From assembly GCF_954871325.1 (NCBI RefSeq), contig NC_088776.1, positions 20,522,052 through 20,586,051 of the forward strand: DNA of 64,000 nt, in the 5' to 3' direction. Source of the stretch: Gordionus sp. m RMFG-2023 (lineage: Eukaryota; Nematomorpha; Gordioida; Chordodea; Parachordodidae). The notes under the pieces are model-generated. The model was not told the origin of the DNA, ran no database searches, and saw only the letters and a program-made list of their open reading frames with translations. This document shows positions 48,219 through 60,318 of the stretch, piece by piece. Position 1 is the stretch's first letter, and every line of letters starts with the position of its first letter. The translations under genes were made by a program, and so were the position numbers.

Positions 48219-49865
48219 CAATGATATATATAACATAGATTGGCGATTCATTCATTAAATGCATGATAAAAATGTCCTCACATTGCAATCAGCTGTAGCG
48301 CCATTTTGTAGTTTGGATATCAATTATTTGTCAGCATGAAATATTAATACATATATAATATTGCCAAAACTAGTCTACGAAGATAATTTTTTGAAAAGTT
48401 TCCATTTATGATATATTATTTTTCTTATATTCTACTAAAACGCAAATAGATTTTGAAAAACACAAAGGAGAATATCATGGCTATGTTGATTTAGGTGATG
48501 GGACAAAATCAACAAAAGAAGATGAATCATGTCCAGAAGCAACAAAGGCCCTATTTCTTATGGCGACCTGTATTAATAGCAGCTGGAAAATGCCAATAGC
48601 CTATTTTCTAGTTGTAAAAATAAATTTAGATATCCTAGCTAATTTAGTGATAGATGCATTGCTCAATTTAAATGAAACTGGAGTAATATGCAAAGCCATT
48701 GTATGCGACGGGTGTGCTGTTAATAAAAAAATGGGTAAATTGCTTGGCGTTAGTATGGATCCTGATAATATTATTCCATATATTGAGCAGGAAAGCCATG
48801 ACTCGGAAAAAATATATATTAAAAATTATATTGTATAAGGAATGACCAGATTAGGCATATTATAAAAATTATGATCTTATATATTATCTATGCTAATGAA
48901 TTATATTAATTTTTTATAGGTGATGATATAATCAAAAATGACGAAAATGTACTCAAAAATAATATGAAAGTGAACTGTTGCAATATCTTTTCCTTTTCAA
49001 GGCCTATACATTTATATCATTATATACTTATTAAATATTCTTTATTAAATAAATAATTTATATAATATAATTTATACTCAAGCAAAAAATGATATTATTA
49101 CATTATGTATTTATTGAAAAAAAATAAAAGATATTTTTTTATTTGTCATTTATAATTAAGATGAAATAATCAAAACAAAACAAATGATCAACTACGAATC
49201 TTAATAGTATATACTTTTGGAGTTATCTTTAGTTCTTCCTTTATAATAAAATTAATAATACAAAATAAAAAAATTAACAGCACCTATTTCTCTTATTAGT
49301 AACAAAATTTGTAGATTTTATCTATACAGGTCTATTTTTTACATAAACTTATGAGTGATTATTGTTTTAAGTTAAAAGCCACTATATTACATAAAATTAT
49401 AAAAGTACCAGCTACTACAATAAATATAGGTGCATCTATGATATTTATTATTAAGACAGGAATCAAAAAAGATTATATATGTAAAATATATTTATTATTT
49501 TTAATTAAAAGATTCTAATGAACAACATGTGTGTGTAACAAGATTTTTATTGAAATATCAAGTGAATTTGATAAAACTATAAAAGCTAATATTCTTGGAA
49601 ATGAGGGGTGGTATTGTGGCTTTTTATATATGTATATCTTGAGTCTTATATTTTAGATTACTAATAAAAAGAATTGAAGAACTTGCTAAAATCATCAGTT
49701 GAGGTGAGAATTTATTTTGTATTGATATAGAGAATTTAAATATATAATAATAATAATGATGAGGCATTTGATCAACGTTCAAGCTACAAAATGGCGCTAC
49801 AGCTGATTGCAATGTGAGGACGTTTTTAATGAATGAATCGCCAATCTATGTTATATATATCATTG
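48219..49865 (+). mobile_element. P-superfamily DNA transposon D (1.65 kb, defective)
   Basis: The ends CAATGATATATATAACATAG and its inverse complement pair over about 90 bp (also ATTGGCGATTCATTCATTAA, then AGCTGTAGCGCCATTTTGTA). The 8-bp GTGAGACC lies on both sides (48211-48218 and 49866-49873). It encodes a transposase fragment of the THAP9/P-element type. It is inserted in the tail of the Gypsy element, so it is younger. Confidence 0.9.
48430..48838 (+). pseudogene. P-element-like transposase fragment of element D
   Basis: About 135 residues: DFEKHKGEYHGYVDLGDG, ALFLMATCINSSWKMPIAYF, ICKAIVCDGCAVNKKMGKLL, then PDNIIPY. This matches the RNase-H-like domain of THAP9/P-element transposases; the Asp of CDG is in the position of a catalytic Asp. 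The THAP finger and the C-terminal half are absent, so the element cannot make a full transposase. Confidence 0.75.
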
Positions 49866-49954
49866 GTGAGACCCCAAGGCAAGTGCGGATTCATAAGCCC
49901 CCGAAACGAATGATTGAAGAGATATAGACATCTCTCAATTAACGTAGGGGGAAA

Positions 49955-50246
49955 TGTAGTAAAGAAGTAATCTATTGTAATATTTTATCATATTATATAT
50001 TATATTTGCCAGTTAGATATGATTATATATATATATATTTACGATTAATATAATAGGTGTTGTTTAACTTCCTAATGTATTATGTACACACCCATCCATT
50101 AACGTGTAATTATATATCGCCATTTGTAATTAAGTTGCACCTTATGGTTAAATTATACTGAATAAAATGTCAATGAAAACTGATACTTATTGTGAATGAA
50201 TTATAGAAATAAATAAATGTAAATAATGGTTCTACCTTAGCTAAAG
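49955..50246 (+). repeat. Gypsy 3' LTR
   Basis: Preceded by the purine-rich GTAGGGGGAAA, in the place of a polypurine tract. It matches the 5' LTR except for about eight substitutions and a dinucleotide length change. Confidence 0.9.
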
Positions 50247-51332
50247 TTATATTATTTCTTTCACTTAAAATATTAATCTAATAGTTACATTGATTGTTAT
50301 TTACTTTTGAAAAGTATGTATATAGAATTTATTAGGTTAATAGTAAGTTAGTTATATTTTGTAATAAATAAATTTAAAATAAAGTAATTTTATGTCAAAA
50401 TGTTTTAACTATTACATCATATTAGCAGACTTAAAAATAAATGTTTTTATTGCCCCCTGAACGATTTCTTTTATAATTCTATTAAGTAATATATAGATTT
50501 TTATAATTTAAAAATTAATGAGACTATCTAAATTTTTATTAAATAAATACTTAGATTATATTAATACATATAAATTATATTTTCACTATGTCAGCTTGCA
50601 ATCAAATTTTGTATAAATAGAATTTCAATATCACTCACTAAATATTAATTTAGCATTAACAGTTGAAGCTTATTTAATTTATATTATTTAAATTCTTATA
50701 TAACCCTAATAAAATATATATAATAATTTATTAATTGCCAATTAACCACTTTTACAAGCGTATTTGACAGTTATATTATATATTACAGTTAATATTTTAA
50801 TAAATTTTACTAATAAATGCTTTTGATAATAAATATAAGTATCAATTTCAATGATATATATCATTGATCAAATTACGTTCAATTCTTTAACGCCATCTAA
50901 TATTTAAAAATATTATTAAAAATTAAATATCTTATTATTCATCCCACAATAAATGTAATAAATTAGCTATCTTTTCTTCTCTTTTTTTAGGTGTTTTTAG
51001 AAAAGCTATTTTTTATTTGAAAAACAAGTTTGAGTTAAATTTTTAATACAAGCATTTTTTTAAATATTATTAAAAACTACTATTATTTTAAGTTATAATA
51101 ATATATCAACTAGAGGTGGTGCGACAATAATATATAAAATCTTGCTTTATATCACTCTTGTTTTTATTTTAGTTACAAAATGTTTCATTTCTAATATGGC
51201 ATAATTGCTGTGTAAAATAAATAACTTAAGGCTTCAATATATCAGCATAATTTCTTCTAAAGATTTTTAGATATTTTTAATTTATCTAACATAATAAATT
51301 CTGATATGAGTTAACATCGTGAGTGTCATATG

Positions 51333-53410
51333 CAGGGTTTTACAAAAATCTTCAAATAAAAATTTGAAGATTTTTTTCGCCCAAAATTTTGAGGAAAAAA
51401 TCTTTGAAGATCAATTTTTTGCGAAGATTTTTTAGCTAAAAAAATTTTGAGCTTGCTCAAAGAAGATTTTTGAGCAAAATAAAAAATATTTTTTGTAAAA
51501 AAATCTTCTATAATTTTGAGAAAATATTTTGAGAATTTTATAATAAAATAAAATCTTTTGTAAGGAAATCTTTATTAAAATATTTTTGAAATTTTGATCT
51601 TAAAATTTTTTGGTAAATTCTTTAAAAATAAAATTTTTGATATATATTATTTTATTATGTTAATGAAAATATTTTTTTTGAATAGGTTGTAAATGTGAGA
51701 ATTGGTCATAATACCGACTGCATTTTTTTTAATATTTGGAATAAGTAATAATGATTATTTTAAAAATGTAATGTCATAATTTTAATGTTTTATATTGAAT
51801 GTAAACTATAAAAGTGACAATTGTCATAATACTCATCTCAGAACCTTTAAAAATAATTATAATTAAAAAAGGCTAGTTGAGCATGTTTTGAGATGGTTTC
51901 AGTGATTGTAAAGCATATAAAGGTGACAATTGTCATAATACTTATTTCACATATGTTTTAATTGGAAATAGAGAAAAATGATTATTTCAAACATGAATTA
52001 ATATAATGTGTAAACTATAAAAGTGACAATTGTCATAATATTCATAACAGAACCTATAAAAATAATTTTATTTTTAGGTATTAAATAGGCGAGAAAAAAT
52101 TTTTTGAGCATGTTTCGAGATGGTTTTAATGATTGTAAAAATTGTCACAATCGTTATTTTTGAACTTTTTTAAAGCAAGTAGATAAAAATTTATTAAATA
52201 TAAAATTAAATGTGGATGTACCATAGAGCAGTGACAATTGTCATAATCGTTATTTTTGAACTTTTTTGAATTTTTTTGAAGCAACAGAGTAAAATAATAA
52301 ATTGTAAACATGTTAAATTGAAATTTATATGTGGATGTACCATAGAAAAGTGACAATTGTCATAATCGTTATTTTTAATCTTTTTTGAATTTTTTTGAAG
52401 CAAAAGGGTAAAATTATATATTGTAAACATGTTAAATAAAAATTTCAGTGAAGATGTACCATAGAAATGTGACAATTATCATAATTGTTATCTTTGAACT
52501 TTTTTGAATTTTTTTATAAGCAAATAGGTAAAAATATATATTGTAAACCTGTTAAATTAAAATTTCAGTGATGTACCATAGAAAAGTGACAATTGTCATA
52601 ATCGTTATTTTTAATCTTTTTTGATTTTTTTTGAAGAAATTATATATTGTAAACTTATTAAATTAAAATTTCACTGAAGATCTACCATAGAAAAGTAAAA
52701 TTGTCTTAATCGTCATTTTTAATCTTTTTTAAATTTTTTTGAACTTACAGGGTAAAATAATAAATTGTAAACTTGTTAAATTTAAATGTGGATGTACCAT
52801 AGATAAGTGACAATTGTCATAATGGCCATTTTTAATCTTTTTGGAATTTTTTTGAAGCAAAAGGGTAAAATAATAAATTATAAACATGTAAAATTAAAAT
52901 TTAAATGAGGATGTACTATAGAAATGTGACAATTGTCATAAACGTTTATTTTAATCTTTTTTGAATTTTTTTTAAGCAAAAGGGTAAAACTATATATTGT
53001 AAACATGTTAAATTAAAATTTCAGTGGAGATCTACCATAGAAAAGTGACAATTGTCATAATCGTTATTTTTAATCTTTTTTGAATTATTTTGAAGCAAAA
53101 ATATAAAATTATATATTGTAAATAGTGTTGTTAAACGGCTCGTTTTGAGCCGATTTTTAAAGACGGCTAACTCAATATTCCATCCAGAAAAATATTACGC
53201 AAACCTGAAGATTTTGCTCATAGAAGGAACAAAGGTTTAGACATATATTGACGAAATCTCGAGGTTTAGGCATAATTTTTCTGGCTAAAATATTGAGTTA
53301 GCCGTTTTAAAAAATCGGCTCAAAATGAGCCGTTTAACAACACTAATTGTAAATATGTTAAATTAAAATTTAAATGAGGATGTACCATAGAAAAATGACA
53401 ATTGTCTTGA
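51333..53410 (+). repeat. Left arm of hAT E: tandem array with TGACAATTGTCA palindromes
   Basis: After about 350 bp rich in AAGATTTTT/AAAATCTTC words come around 14 palindrome sites, intact or degenerate, at about 51705, 51812, 51928, 52023, 52140, 52230, 52350, 52470, 52587, 52697, 52808, 52927, 53046 and 53397. From 52140 they ride on units of about 118 bp that also share ATTGTAAACATGTTAAAT and GATGTACCATAGAAA. Subterminal repeats of this kind bind transposase in other hAT elements. Confidence 0.9.
53123..53345. mobile_element. 223-bp MITE with perfect 8-bp target duplication
   Basis: The ends TAGTGTTGTTAAACGGCTC and the inverse complement match, and pairing continues through TTTTGAGCCGATTTTTAAA and ACGGCTAACTCAATATT. 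ATTGTAAA flanks it on both sides (53115-53122 and 53346-53353). It sits in the left arm of E only, so it landed after the arms formed. Confidence 0.93.
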
Positions 53411-54487
53411 TCATTATGATCATTTTAGAATTTATTTGCTGAAACGAGCAGGTTTTTAGCTGAAGCCCGTCCATGGGCGGCCTAGCTTAATAATTTTAAA
53501 AAGTGCGAGCGAATCGGTTACAAAATTTTAACAATTAGCGGGCTAAAAAATTTTAACTTTAGTTTATTATTTAAAATCTATTAGGTAAACATTAAAAAGA
53601 ATCTATGAATATAATTCCCAGGAAATAAAATTCCCATTTTTTAAGATATTAAAAATTACAAAATTAGTAAAATAGTCACTATCTCCAGGTCTCTTAAATC
53701 TTTCTACATCTACATGTTGGTACCAATTAACATTATATTGTTTATTATATATAATCTTTTAGATTTTTCCTCACAGGAAGAACCATCTTATTCTCAAAAT
53801 ATTTCAAATTCAGTTTTATTTGGTATAACAAATAATTCTTAACCCAATCAAATAAATTTTTCTACAATAAACTCTGATACCTATCATAAACCACAAAAGA
53901 AATATAGCAATTGGAGTCAGGAAAAAATATAAATAGCCATAAACAGAATAAGAGGCCATCCGTCAAACTCCTTCCTTCAAGGGGGAAAACGTATCGGTTT
54001 TGGGTACCATTACAGCAATGAAAATTAAAAAAAAATTTGAATTCAATTTTATAAAAAAAAATTATATAATACTTTTTTTCAATCTGGTGCCGCCTCGCTG
54101 GCACCAGCAAATTTCATTTTTTTGAGATTTTTATTTTCTTTAATTCATAAGGCAAAACATTAAATAAAAATAAATAAAGGAAGGAGAGAGAGAGACAATG
54201 GGAAAAACGAAAAGAAAAGAAAATGCATTTTTTATATCTTCATTTAACATTTGATTTTTTATAAATATAAATAAAAAAAACATTAAATAAATGTATCCCA
54301 TCCAAATTTATAAATGGGGGTTTTATTTGGCCTCAATAAAACAATTATTTTATTCATTTTTTTTATTTTATATAACATTAATTCCTGATTTTTTATTTCA
54401 AAATATAATAAACAAGTGAAAATAAAAATAAAAGGAAAAAACAAGAAAGTTAAAATTAAAAATTACAAAATTTTTTTTTAATATATA

Positions 54488-55400
54488 ATGCAAAATAAAA
54501 AAAATCTCAAAGATATTCTAAAGGAGCATTTTTTAATCGATTCTTCTGATATTATCCTATTAGGTACATCAGTCCTTTTCCCATTATACAAATTCACAAT
54601 GAAATTACAAAAAAGTAATATTGTAATAGGTGATTTTTTTGCTTCATGGCTAGAATGCAAAATGGAGCTGGAGGAAATGGATAATAATTTATCTAAAAGT
54701 ATGTTGGAATGTTTAAACATTAGAGAAAGCTATCTTTTTCAAAATGACGCATTTCGTAGTGCGATATATATGGATCCTAGATTCCATTATGAAAATGGAA
54801 AATATCCTTTGGAAGAAGATAAAATATTGGCCAGGGTAAATTAATAAATTTATAATATACATCTTTTTATTTTAGGAACATATATTTGCAACTTGGAAAC
54901 AATTGCAAGCTATTGACCCTCATGAAGAAAATACAACTCTAGTTATGCCTTCCACTAGTGATTATAAAAAAACAAAACTTGACCTTTACATTGAGCGTGA
55001 TTGCAAGAAGGGACCTATATTTTATGAATTATGTAATAGCGATATCAAGCTAAAAATAAAATCGTTATTATACAACAAAAGATTGCCATCCTCACAAGAT
55101 ATTTTGCAATATTGGGTTTCAAGAAAACACCAAGATGCAGAATTATTTAAATTATCTCAAATAATTCTTGCTGCTCCTTGCACCCAGGTCTCAGTTGAGA
55201 GAGCATTTAGTGCATTGGCACTAACTGTAACCTCTCTAAGGACAAGATTAGACAAAGATATACTTGATGATATTTTAATTATAAAGCTTAATCGTACATT
55301 GTTAAAATGTGATATTTTAAATAATTATTTATATAACCTATTTCATTATAAAGTTATTGTTTACATTGAAATTTTAATAAATAAAAATTCATATATATAA
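54488..55400 (+). CDS. hAT E transposase, C-terminal half
   Basis: Exons of about 54488-54835 and 54876-55400 (AGG|GTAAAT and TTTTAG|GAA). It reads VLFPLYKFTMKLQKSNIVIG, DAFRSAIYMDPRFHYE, EHIFATWKQLQAID, LAAPCTQVSVERAFSAL and TSLRTRLDKDILDDILIIKL. This is the last part of a hAT transposase with its dimerisation domain, related to the transposase of C. I could not find the BED finger or the first catalytic block in the 53.4-54.5 kb spacer, so the copy looks internally deleted; it may depend on another copy. Confidence 0.85.
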
Positions 55401-55756
55401 CTGATTTAGATTTTTTGTATGAATAGTATAATCAGAGGGGGGCGTATTTTACTAGATATATCCAAATAGTAGTTTCTAAGATCTAAAATTGATTTAAAAG
55501 ATTAAAGAAAAAATATTTTTAAATTTGTTGTTCCCAAAAATATCATGTTTATATTGATGCATCTTTCTAGTTCAACTCCGTTCCGGTTGGCTCTAAAAAT
55601 TTAACATATATGATACTATTATCATCTGCCCAGAGGTTTAAGTGTTTCCCAACAAGATCATATTAACCTAATTTAAAAATAATGGATATGACTATGAGTA
55701 ATGTGATAATTTCAAAATATATATATTAAAATAATTTCAAAAGGGAGTTGAGAATT

Positions 55757-57580
55757 AGATATGTCACTTATCTATGGTACATATTCACTGAAATTTTAAT
55801 TTAACATGTGTACAATTTATTATTTTACCCTTTAAGTTCAAAAAAATTAAATAAAAAATTAAAAATGATAATTGTCACTCTTCTATGGTAGATCTCCACT
55901 GAAATTTTAATTTAACATGTTTACAATATATAATTTTACCCTTTTGCTTAAAAAAAATTCAAAAAAGATTAAAATAAACGTTTATGACAATTGTCACATT
56001 TCTATGGTACATCCTCATTTAAATTTTAATTAATGATGTTTATAATTTATTATTTTACCCTTTTGCTTCAAAAAAATTCAAAAAAGATTAAAAATGGCCA
56101 TTATGACAATTGTCACTTATCTATAGTACATCCACATTTAAATTTAAAAAGTTTACAATTTATTATTTTACCCTGTAAGTTCAAAAAAATTTAAAAGGGA
56201 TTAAAAATGACAATTAAGACAATTTTCACTTTTCTATGGTAGATCTTCAGTGAAATTTTAATTTAATAAGTTTACAATATATAATTTCTTCAAAAAAAAT
56301 CAAAAAAGATTAAAAATAACGATTATGACAATTGTCACTTTTCTATGGTACATATTCACTGAAATTTTAATTTAACAGGTTTACAATATATATTTTTACC
56401 TATTTGCTTTAAAAAAATTCAAAAAAGTTCAAAGATAACAATTATGATAATTGTCACATTTCTATGGTACATCTTCACTGAAATTTTTATATAACATGTT
56501 TACAATATATAATTTTACCCTTTTGCTTCAAAAAAATTCAAAAAAGATTAAAAATAACGATTATGACAATTGTCACTTTTCTATGGTACATCCACATTTA
56601 AATTTCAATTTAACATGTTTACAATTTATTATTTTACTATGTTGCTTCAAAAAAATTCAAAAAAGTTCAAAAATAACGATTATGACAATTGTCACTGCTC
56701 TATGGTACATCCACATTTAATTTTATATTTAATAAATTTTTATCTACTTGCTTTAAAAAAGTTCAAAAATAACGATTGTGACAATTTTTACAATCATTAA
56801 AACCATCTCGAAACATGCTCAAAAAATTTTTTCTCGCCTATTTAATACCTAAAAATAAAATTATTTTTATAGGTTCTGTTATGAATATTATGACAATTGT
56901 CACTTTTATAGTTTACACATTATATTAATTCATGTTGAAATAATCATTTTTCTCTATTTCCAATTAAAACATATGTGAAATAAGTATTATGACAATTGTC
57001 ACCTTTATATGCTTTACAATCACTGAAACCATCTCAAAACATGCTCAACTAGCCTTTTTTAATTATAATTATTTTTAAAGGTTCTGAGATGAGTAATATG
57101 ACAATTGTCACTTTTATAGTTTACATTAAATATAAAACATTAAAATTATGACATTACATTTTTAAAATAATCATTATTACTTATTCCAAATATTAAAAAA
57201 AATGCAGTCGGTATTATGACCAATTCTCACATTCACAACCTATTCAAAAAAAATATTTTCATTAACATAATAAAATAAAAAAAAATATATATCAAAAATT
57301 TTATTTTTAAAGAATTTACCAAAAAATTTTAAGATCAAAATTTCAAAAATATTTTAATAAAGATTTCCTTACAAAAGATTTTATTTTATTATAAAATTCT
57401 CAAAATATTTTCTCAAAATTTTAGAAGATTTTTTTACAAAAAATATTTTTTATTTTGCTCAAAAATCTTCTTTGAGCAAGCTCAAAATTTTTTTTAGCGA
57501 AAAAATCTTCGCATTTTTTGATCTTCAAAAGAGCAACGATCTGTGAAGATTTTTGAATTTTGAGCAAATGTTAAACCCTG
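55757..57580 (-). repeat. Right arm of hAT E (inverse of left arm)
   Basis: Mirror image of 51333-53410 with the same unit order and the same degenerate units, for example ATGATAATTGTCACAT at about 56445 mirroring 52470. It has no MITE. The open frames on it and on the left arm (about 56451-56800 and 52126-52475) are translations of the repeat and not genes. Confidence 0.9.
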
Positions 57581-58346
57581 GTCATATGACTGCAAATTAA
57601 CTAGCATATATTATGTGTGTGGCTATGTAATTTAAGGTTATTAATACAGCTGCTGAGAGCATATGATTGCATATTTTAGATAAGCAATAATGGTCAACTG
57701 TGTAATCGTTTATATATCATTAAAAATGGAAGATAATCTTATGGAAATTTAATATCTCACAATAATTTGCACGATTACTTATCTAGCTTCCATCATGTCA
57801 TCTAAGTGGAAGCTCTAACCATCATATAGTTTTATGATTTGGATTGGTCGTTTATATTCTCTTTTTTAAGAATTGTTGATTTGGTTAAGCCTATAAATTT
57901 TTCCTTATTAGTCTATTCTATAAAACTTTGTCTAAAATAGGAGTTATTTCATGACCTTTTGTAATTATAAGTTGCCAATAATTATATATTATGTGGTTTT
58001 TAAAAACCATTATCAATTGAGGCATGCATATGTTTTTTTTTATCACTTATAATTTTTTAGAAGCAAAATTTTTTATAACAGCAATCGAAAATATAGATTT
58101 TGTATTAAAAATTATTTTTTTTAGAAATGTCTTATATTGTTTAATTATTTATATGCGAGTTTATTTTGTATGCATAATATAGTAAATGACAAAATATGAA
58201 ATTCAGAATAATTGTTCAGAGTTAGCAAATTTAAAAAAGTATATATTAATAAAACCGAAAGCCCACAAATAAGAAACCATGGGGGCTTCGCCCCAATTTT
58301 TTTTTAGTTGAGCCCCCTGAGATTGTAAAGGCTAGCGATGCCCCTG

Positions 58347-60117
58347 GTGGCGATTGCCTAGATATAGCTAGAATTTGGCAATGGGGTGGCACTATTAGGT
58401 AGATCTTTTCTTTTTTTAAATTTGAATATTAGGTAGATCTTTTCTTTTTTTAATTTGAGTTTAAATATTATAATATCTAGGAAATAATTAAAAATTATGT
58501 GTATTTATTCACATATTACTATCTTAAATAAAAGTATATTTAACATATTCTAATCAATTATCATATAGAAATGCATTTTATATAATTGTATTTGTAGTTA
58601 GTGTCAATTTGTTTTTTCCAGCAATACGTTTTATTTTTTCAACTTTAAATCATTTTTTGAGCTCGTTTTTTTTAAAATTTGATTTTATCGGAATTGTATT
58701 TCAGCAAGTTTAGAATACCTATCTTATGATTTAGACATTACCGGTAACCTTTGAGTCATTTATAATTTATATAAAATATGGAAATAATATATACTAACTT
58801 TAGTTCAAAATTATATGAAATTCATAAAGTAGGTATTCCAAAAATGATGGAATACACTTCTGTTAGAATTCAAATTCTTAAATTTAAAAAAACTAGCTCA
58901 AAAAATTATTTAGAAAAAATAACCATAGCCAGAAAAAGCACATTGCTGCTAACATTATATTTATATTTTATTCAATTTTAATATTGTAAAGTTAAAATAC
59001 AATCGAATTTAAAATTGTAATTATATAAAAATATTTTACATGATTAATGTAGAGAAAAGTAAGGGCGTCACTAGCCTTCTTTACCAATCTCAAGGGGCTC
59101 AAAAAAAATTTCAAAATTTTTTTTTAGCCAACATTACTCAAAATTACTTTCTTTTTTTTAACTAGCAGTATCCAAATTTACAATTTTTTTAAGCTAAAAT
59201 TTTCCAAAATTACCTGATATAAAAAAAATTCATAATTTTGACGCTATTGGAAAGATGATACGATTGTTTATATAGAGAAAAGGTTTCTAAAAAATATAAT
59301 GAATATATTAAAAAGACATTAATATCATTTTATTCTGATTGACATTTTTTGAAATAAGATATTTTTATTAAGAATATTTGTATTTTTAATATTTATATAT
59401 CGGGTCGGACATATTCTACAGCTCCATGAGCCCGAGGAGATTTTTTTCAAGGTCCGAACCCGCAAACTCGGGTCCAGCCAAGCTTCGAGCAGTCTATCCA
59501 GACTTGAGAGGGTGATGATAAGAATTTTTTTTAAACCTCAAAATAATATTCAGGATAAGCAAATTTTAGAATAGCATGTCCCAAAGGACCCTACCCTCGC
59601 TGCACCTGTTATATTATAATAATCTATATTTTTTGTTTTAGAATATAAACAGAAATTTGCAATTAAGCAATGGCAAAGATATATCATTTGAGCCCAGTAT
59701 ATTATTTTAAAAAATCCAATTTAAAAATAAAGAACTTCTAATCTTGAAAAGTTTGACGAGATCAACATTAAATTTTCTTCTATCATGAATGAAATATACT
59801 TTCCGTTCAAAAAGGTGGCATAGACCCCCCTATGACTGGCAGCCTTCATATCCTCACAACTCTGATTCAAGATTTAATGAACCAAGAAACTACGTTATAT
59901 GACTTGAATTTCAAGACATTTCTGACCATCCGCACTCTTAAGACTGAACCACTTTTATGATTTGGCCTTCAGTTATATTTTTTTTACCTAACCCGTAATC
60001 CGGGAAACTTGCCAATTTCACAATCATGATTATAAATGACTAGACGCAATTGCTAATCAGAATCTAAACACATATCTAACCAAAAATAATCCGGATCGCA
60101 ATTGGCCCCCTGCTCAA
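58347..60117. other. AT-rich region with an M1 MITE
   Basis: No gene recognised. It has a short direct repeat (TTAGGTAGATCTTTTCTTTTTTT, twice, 58395-58460), the M1 MITE at 58583-58960, and GC-word segments at 59040-59110 (AAGGGCGTCACTAG) and 59395-59510 (CGGGTCGGACAT, CGAACCCGC, CGGGTCCAGCC) that look like ends of small elements. Confidence 0.5.
58583..58960. mobile_element. M1 palindromic MITE, second copy
   Basis: Ends TAGTTAGTGTCAATTTG and (complement) ATGTTAGCAGCAATGTG, inner words CAACTTTAAATCATTTTTTG and GAGCTCGTTTT, and GGAATACCTATC facing GGTATTCCA. Same design and length as 28476-28857. Confidence 0.65.
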
Positions 60118-60129
60118 TACAAGTAGTCA

Positions 60130-60318
60130 TCACACACATCTGCAGTCTATGCAAGATTTAGGTCGATACATAAAGACACCATTCATTACATTGCAATACT
60201 CAAAAGGCAAACATTCTTCGTCATCATACAATATAGGTCCCTCATATATAAAGCCCTTTCTACCGCTGTCATTCCATCGACATTGGAAACGGTATAAATA
60301 CCATAGACAACAACACAT
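60130..60318 (-). pseudogene. Small cysteine-rich exon, resembles a single VWC domain
   Basis: The - strand reads MCCCLWYLYRFQCRWNDSGR, then GFIYEGPILYDDEECLPFEY, then CNVMNGVFMY and SCIDCRCV. The spacing of Cys and the G-x-x-Y-x-G turn resemble single-domain von Willebrand factor C proteins of arthropods, but this is a weak match. A second Cys-containing stretch (TTCIEQGANCDPDYFWLDMC) follows directly in another frame, so either an intron, an error or a break lies between. No signal peptide exon was found. Confidence 0.3.

Larger units (their letters stand above)
33617..50246 (+). mobile_element. Ty3/Gypsy LTR retrotransposon (fossil, broken)
   Basis: Two direct LTRs of about 293 bp (33617-33910 and 49955-50246), both starting TGTAGTAAAG and about 97% identical, bound the element; TTAT flanks both outer sides as target duplication. 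The internal order protease, reverse transcriptase, RNase H, integrase marks Ty3/Gypsy. No envelope gene seen. The copy is dead: hAT C (with B inside) lies in its coding region, P-type element D near its 3' LTR, and there are several smaller breaks. LTR similarity suggests a fairly recent insertion, with the nested insertions later still. Confidence 0.93.
51333..57580 (+). mobile_element. hAT element E, 6.25 kb, with giant inverted-repeat arms
   Basis: It begins CAGGGTTTTACAAAAATCTT and ends TGTTAAACCCTG. The 8-bp GTCATATG lies on both sides (51325-51332 and 57581-57588), a perfect hAT-type duplication. The left arm (51333 to about 53410) and right arm (about 55757-57580) are near-identical inverted copies of about 1.8 kb; the left arm is longer only by the MITE in it. 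The spacer (about 53411-55756) carries part of a hAT transposase. It interrupts element A2. Confidence 0.95.
33500..58346. mobile_element. hAT-like element A2, split into three parts by insertions
   Basis: Parts: about 33500-33616, 50251-51332 and 57589-58346. The order and spacing of shared sequence (GCCCCCTGAACGATTTC, ATGTCAGCTTGCAATCAAAT, AGCTGCTGAGAGCATATG, GGCTTCGCCCC) follow A1. The right end CTAGCGATGCCCCTG is the inverse of the A1 start CAGTGGCGTCGCTAG with two changes, giving a hAT-type terminus. The Gypsy retrotransposon divides the first two parts and hAT E divides the last two. Confidence 0.65.

Noticed and set aside
52126-52475. Overlapping open frames (76 and 89 codons) in the left arm of hAT E, and their twins at 56451-56800
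   Set aside because: They are translations of the 118-bp tandem repeat, have no start context, and exist in both arms because the arms are inverted copies.
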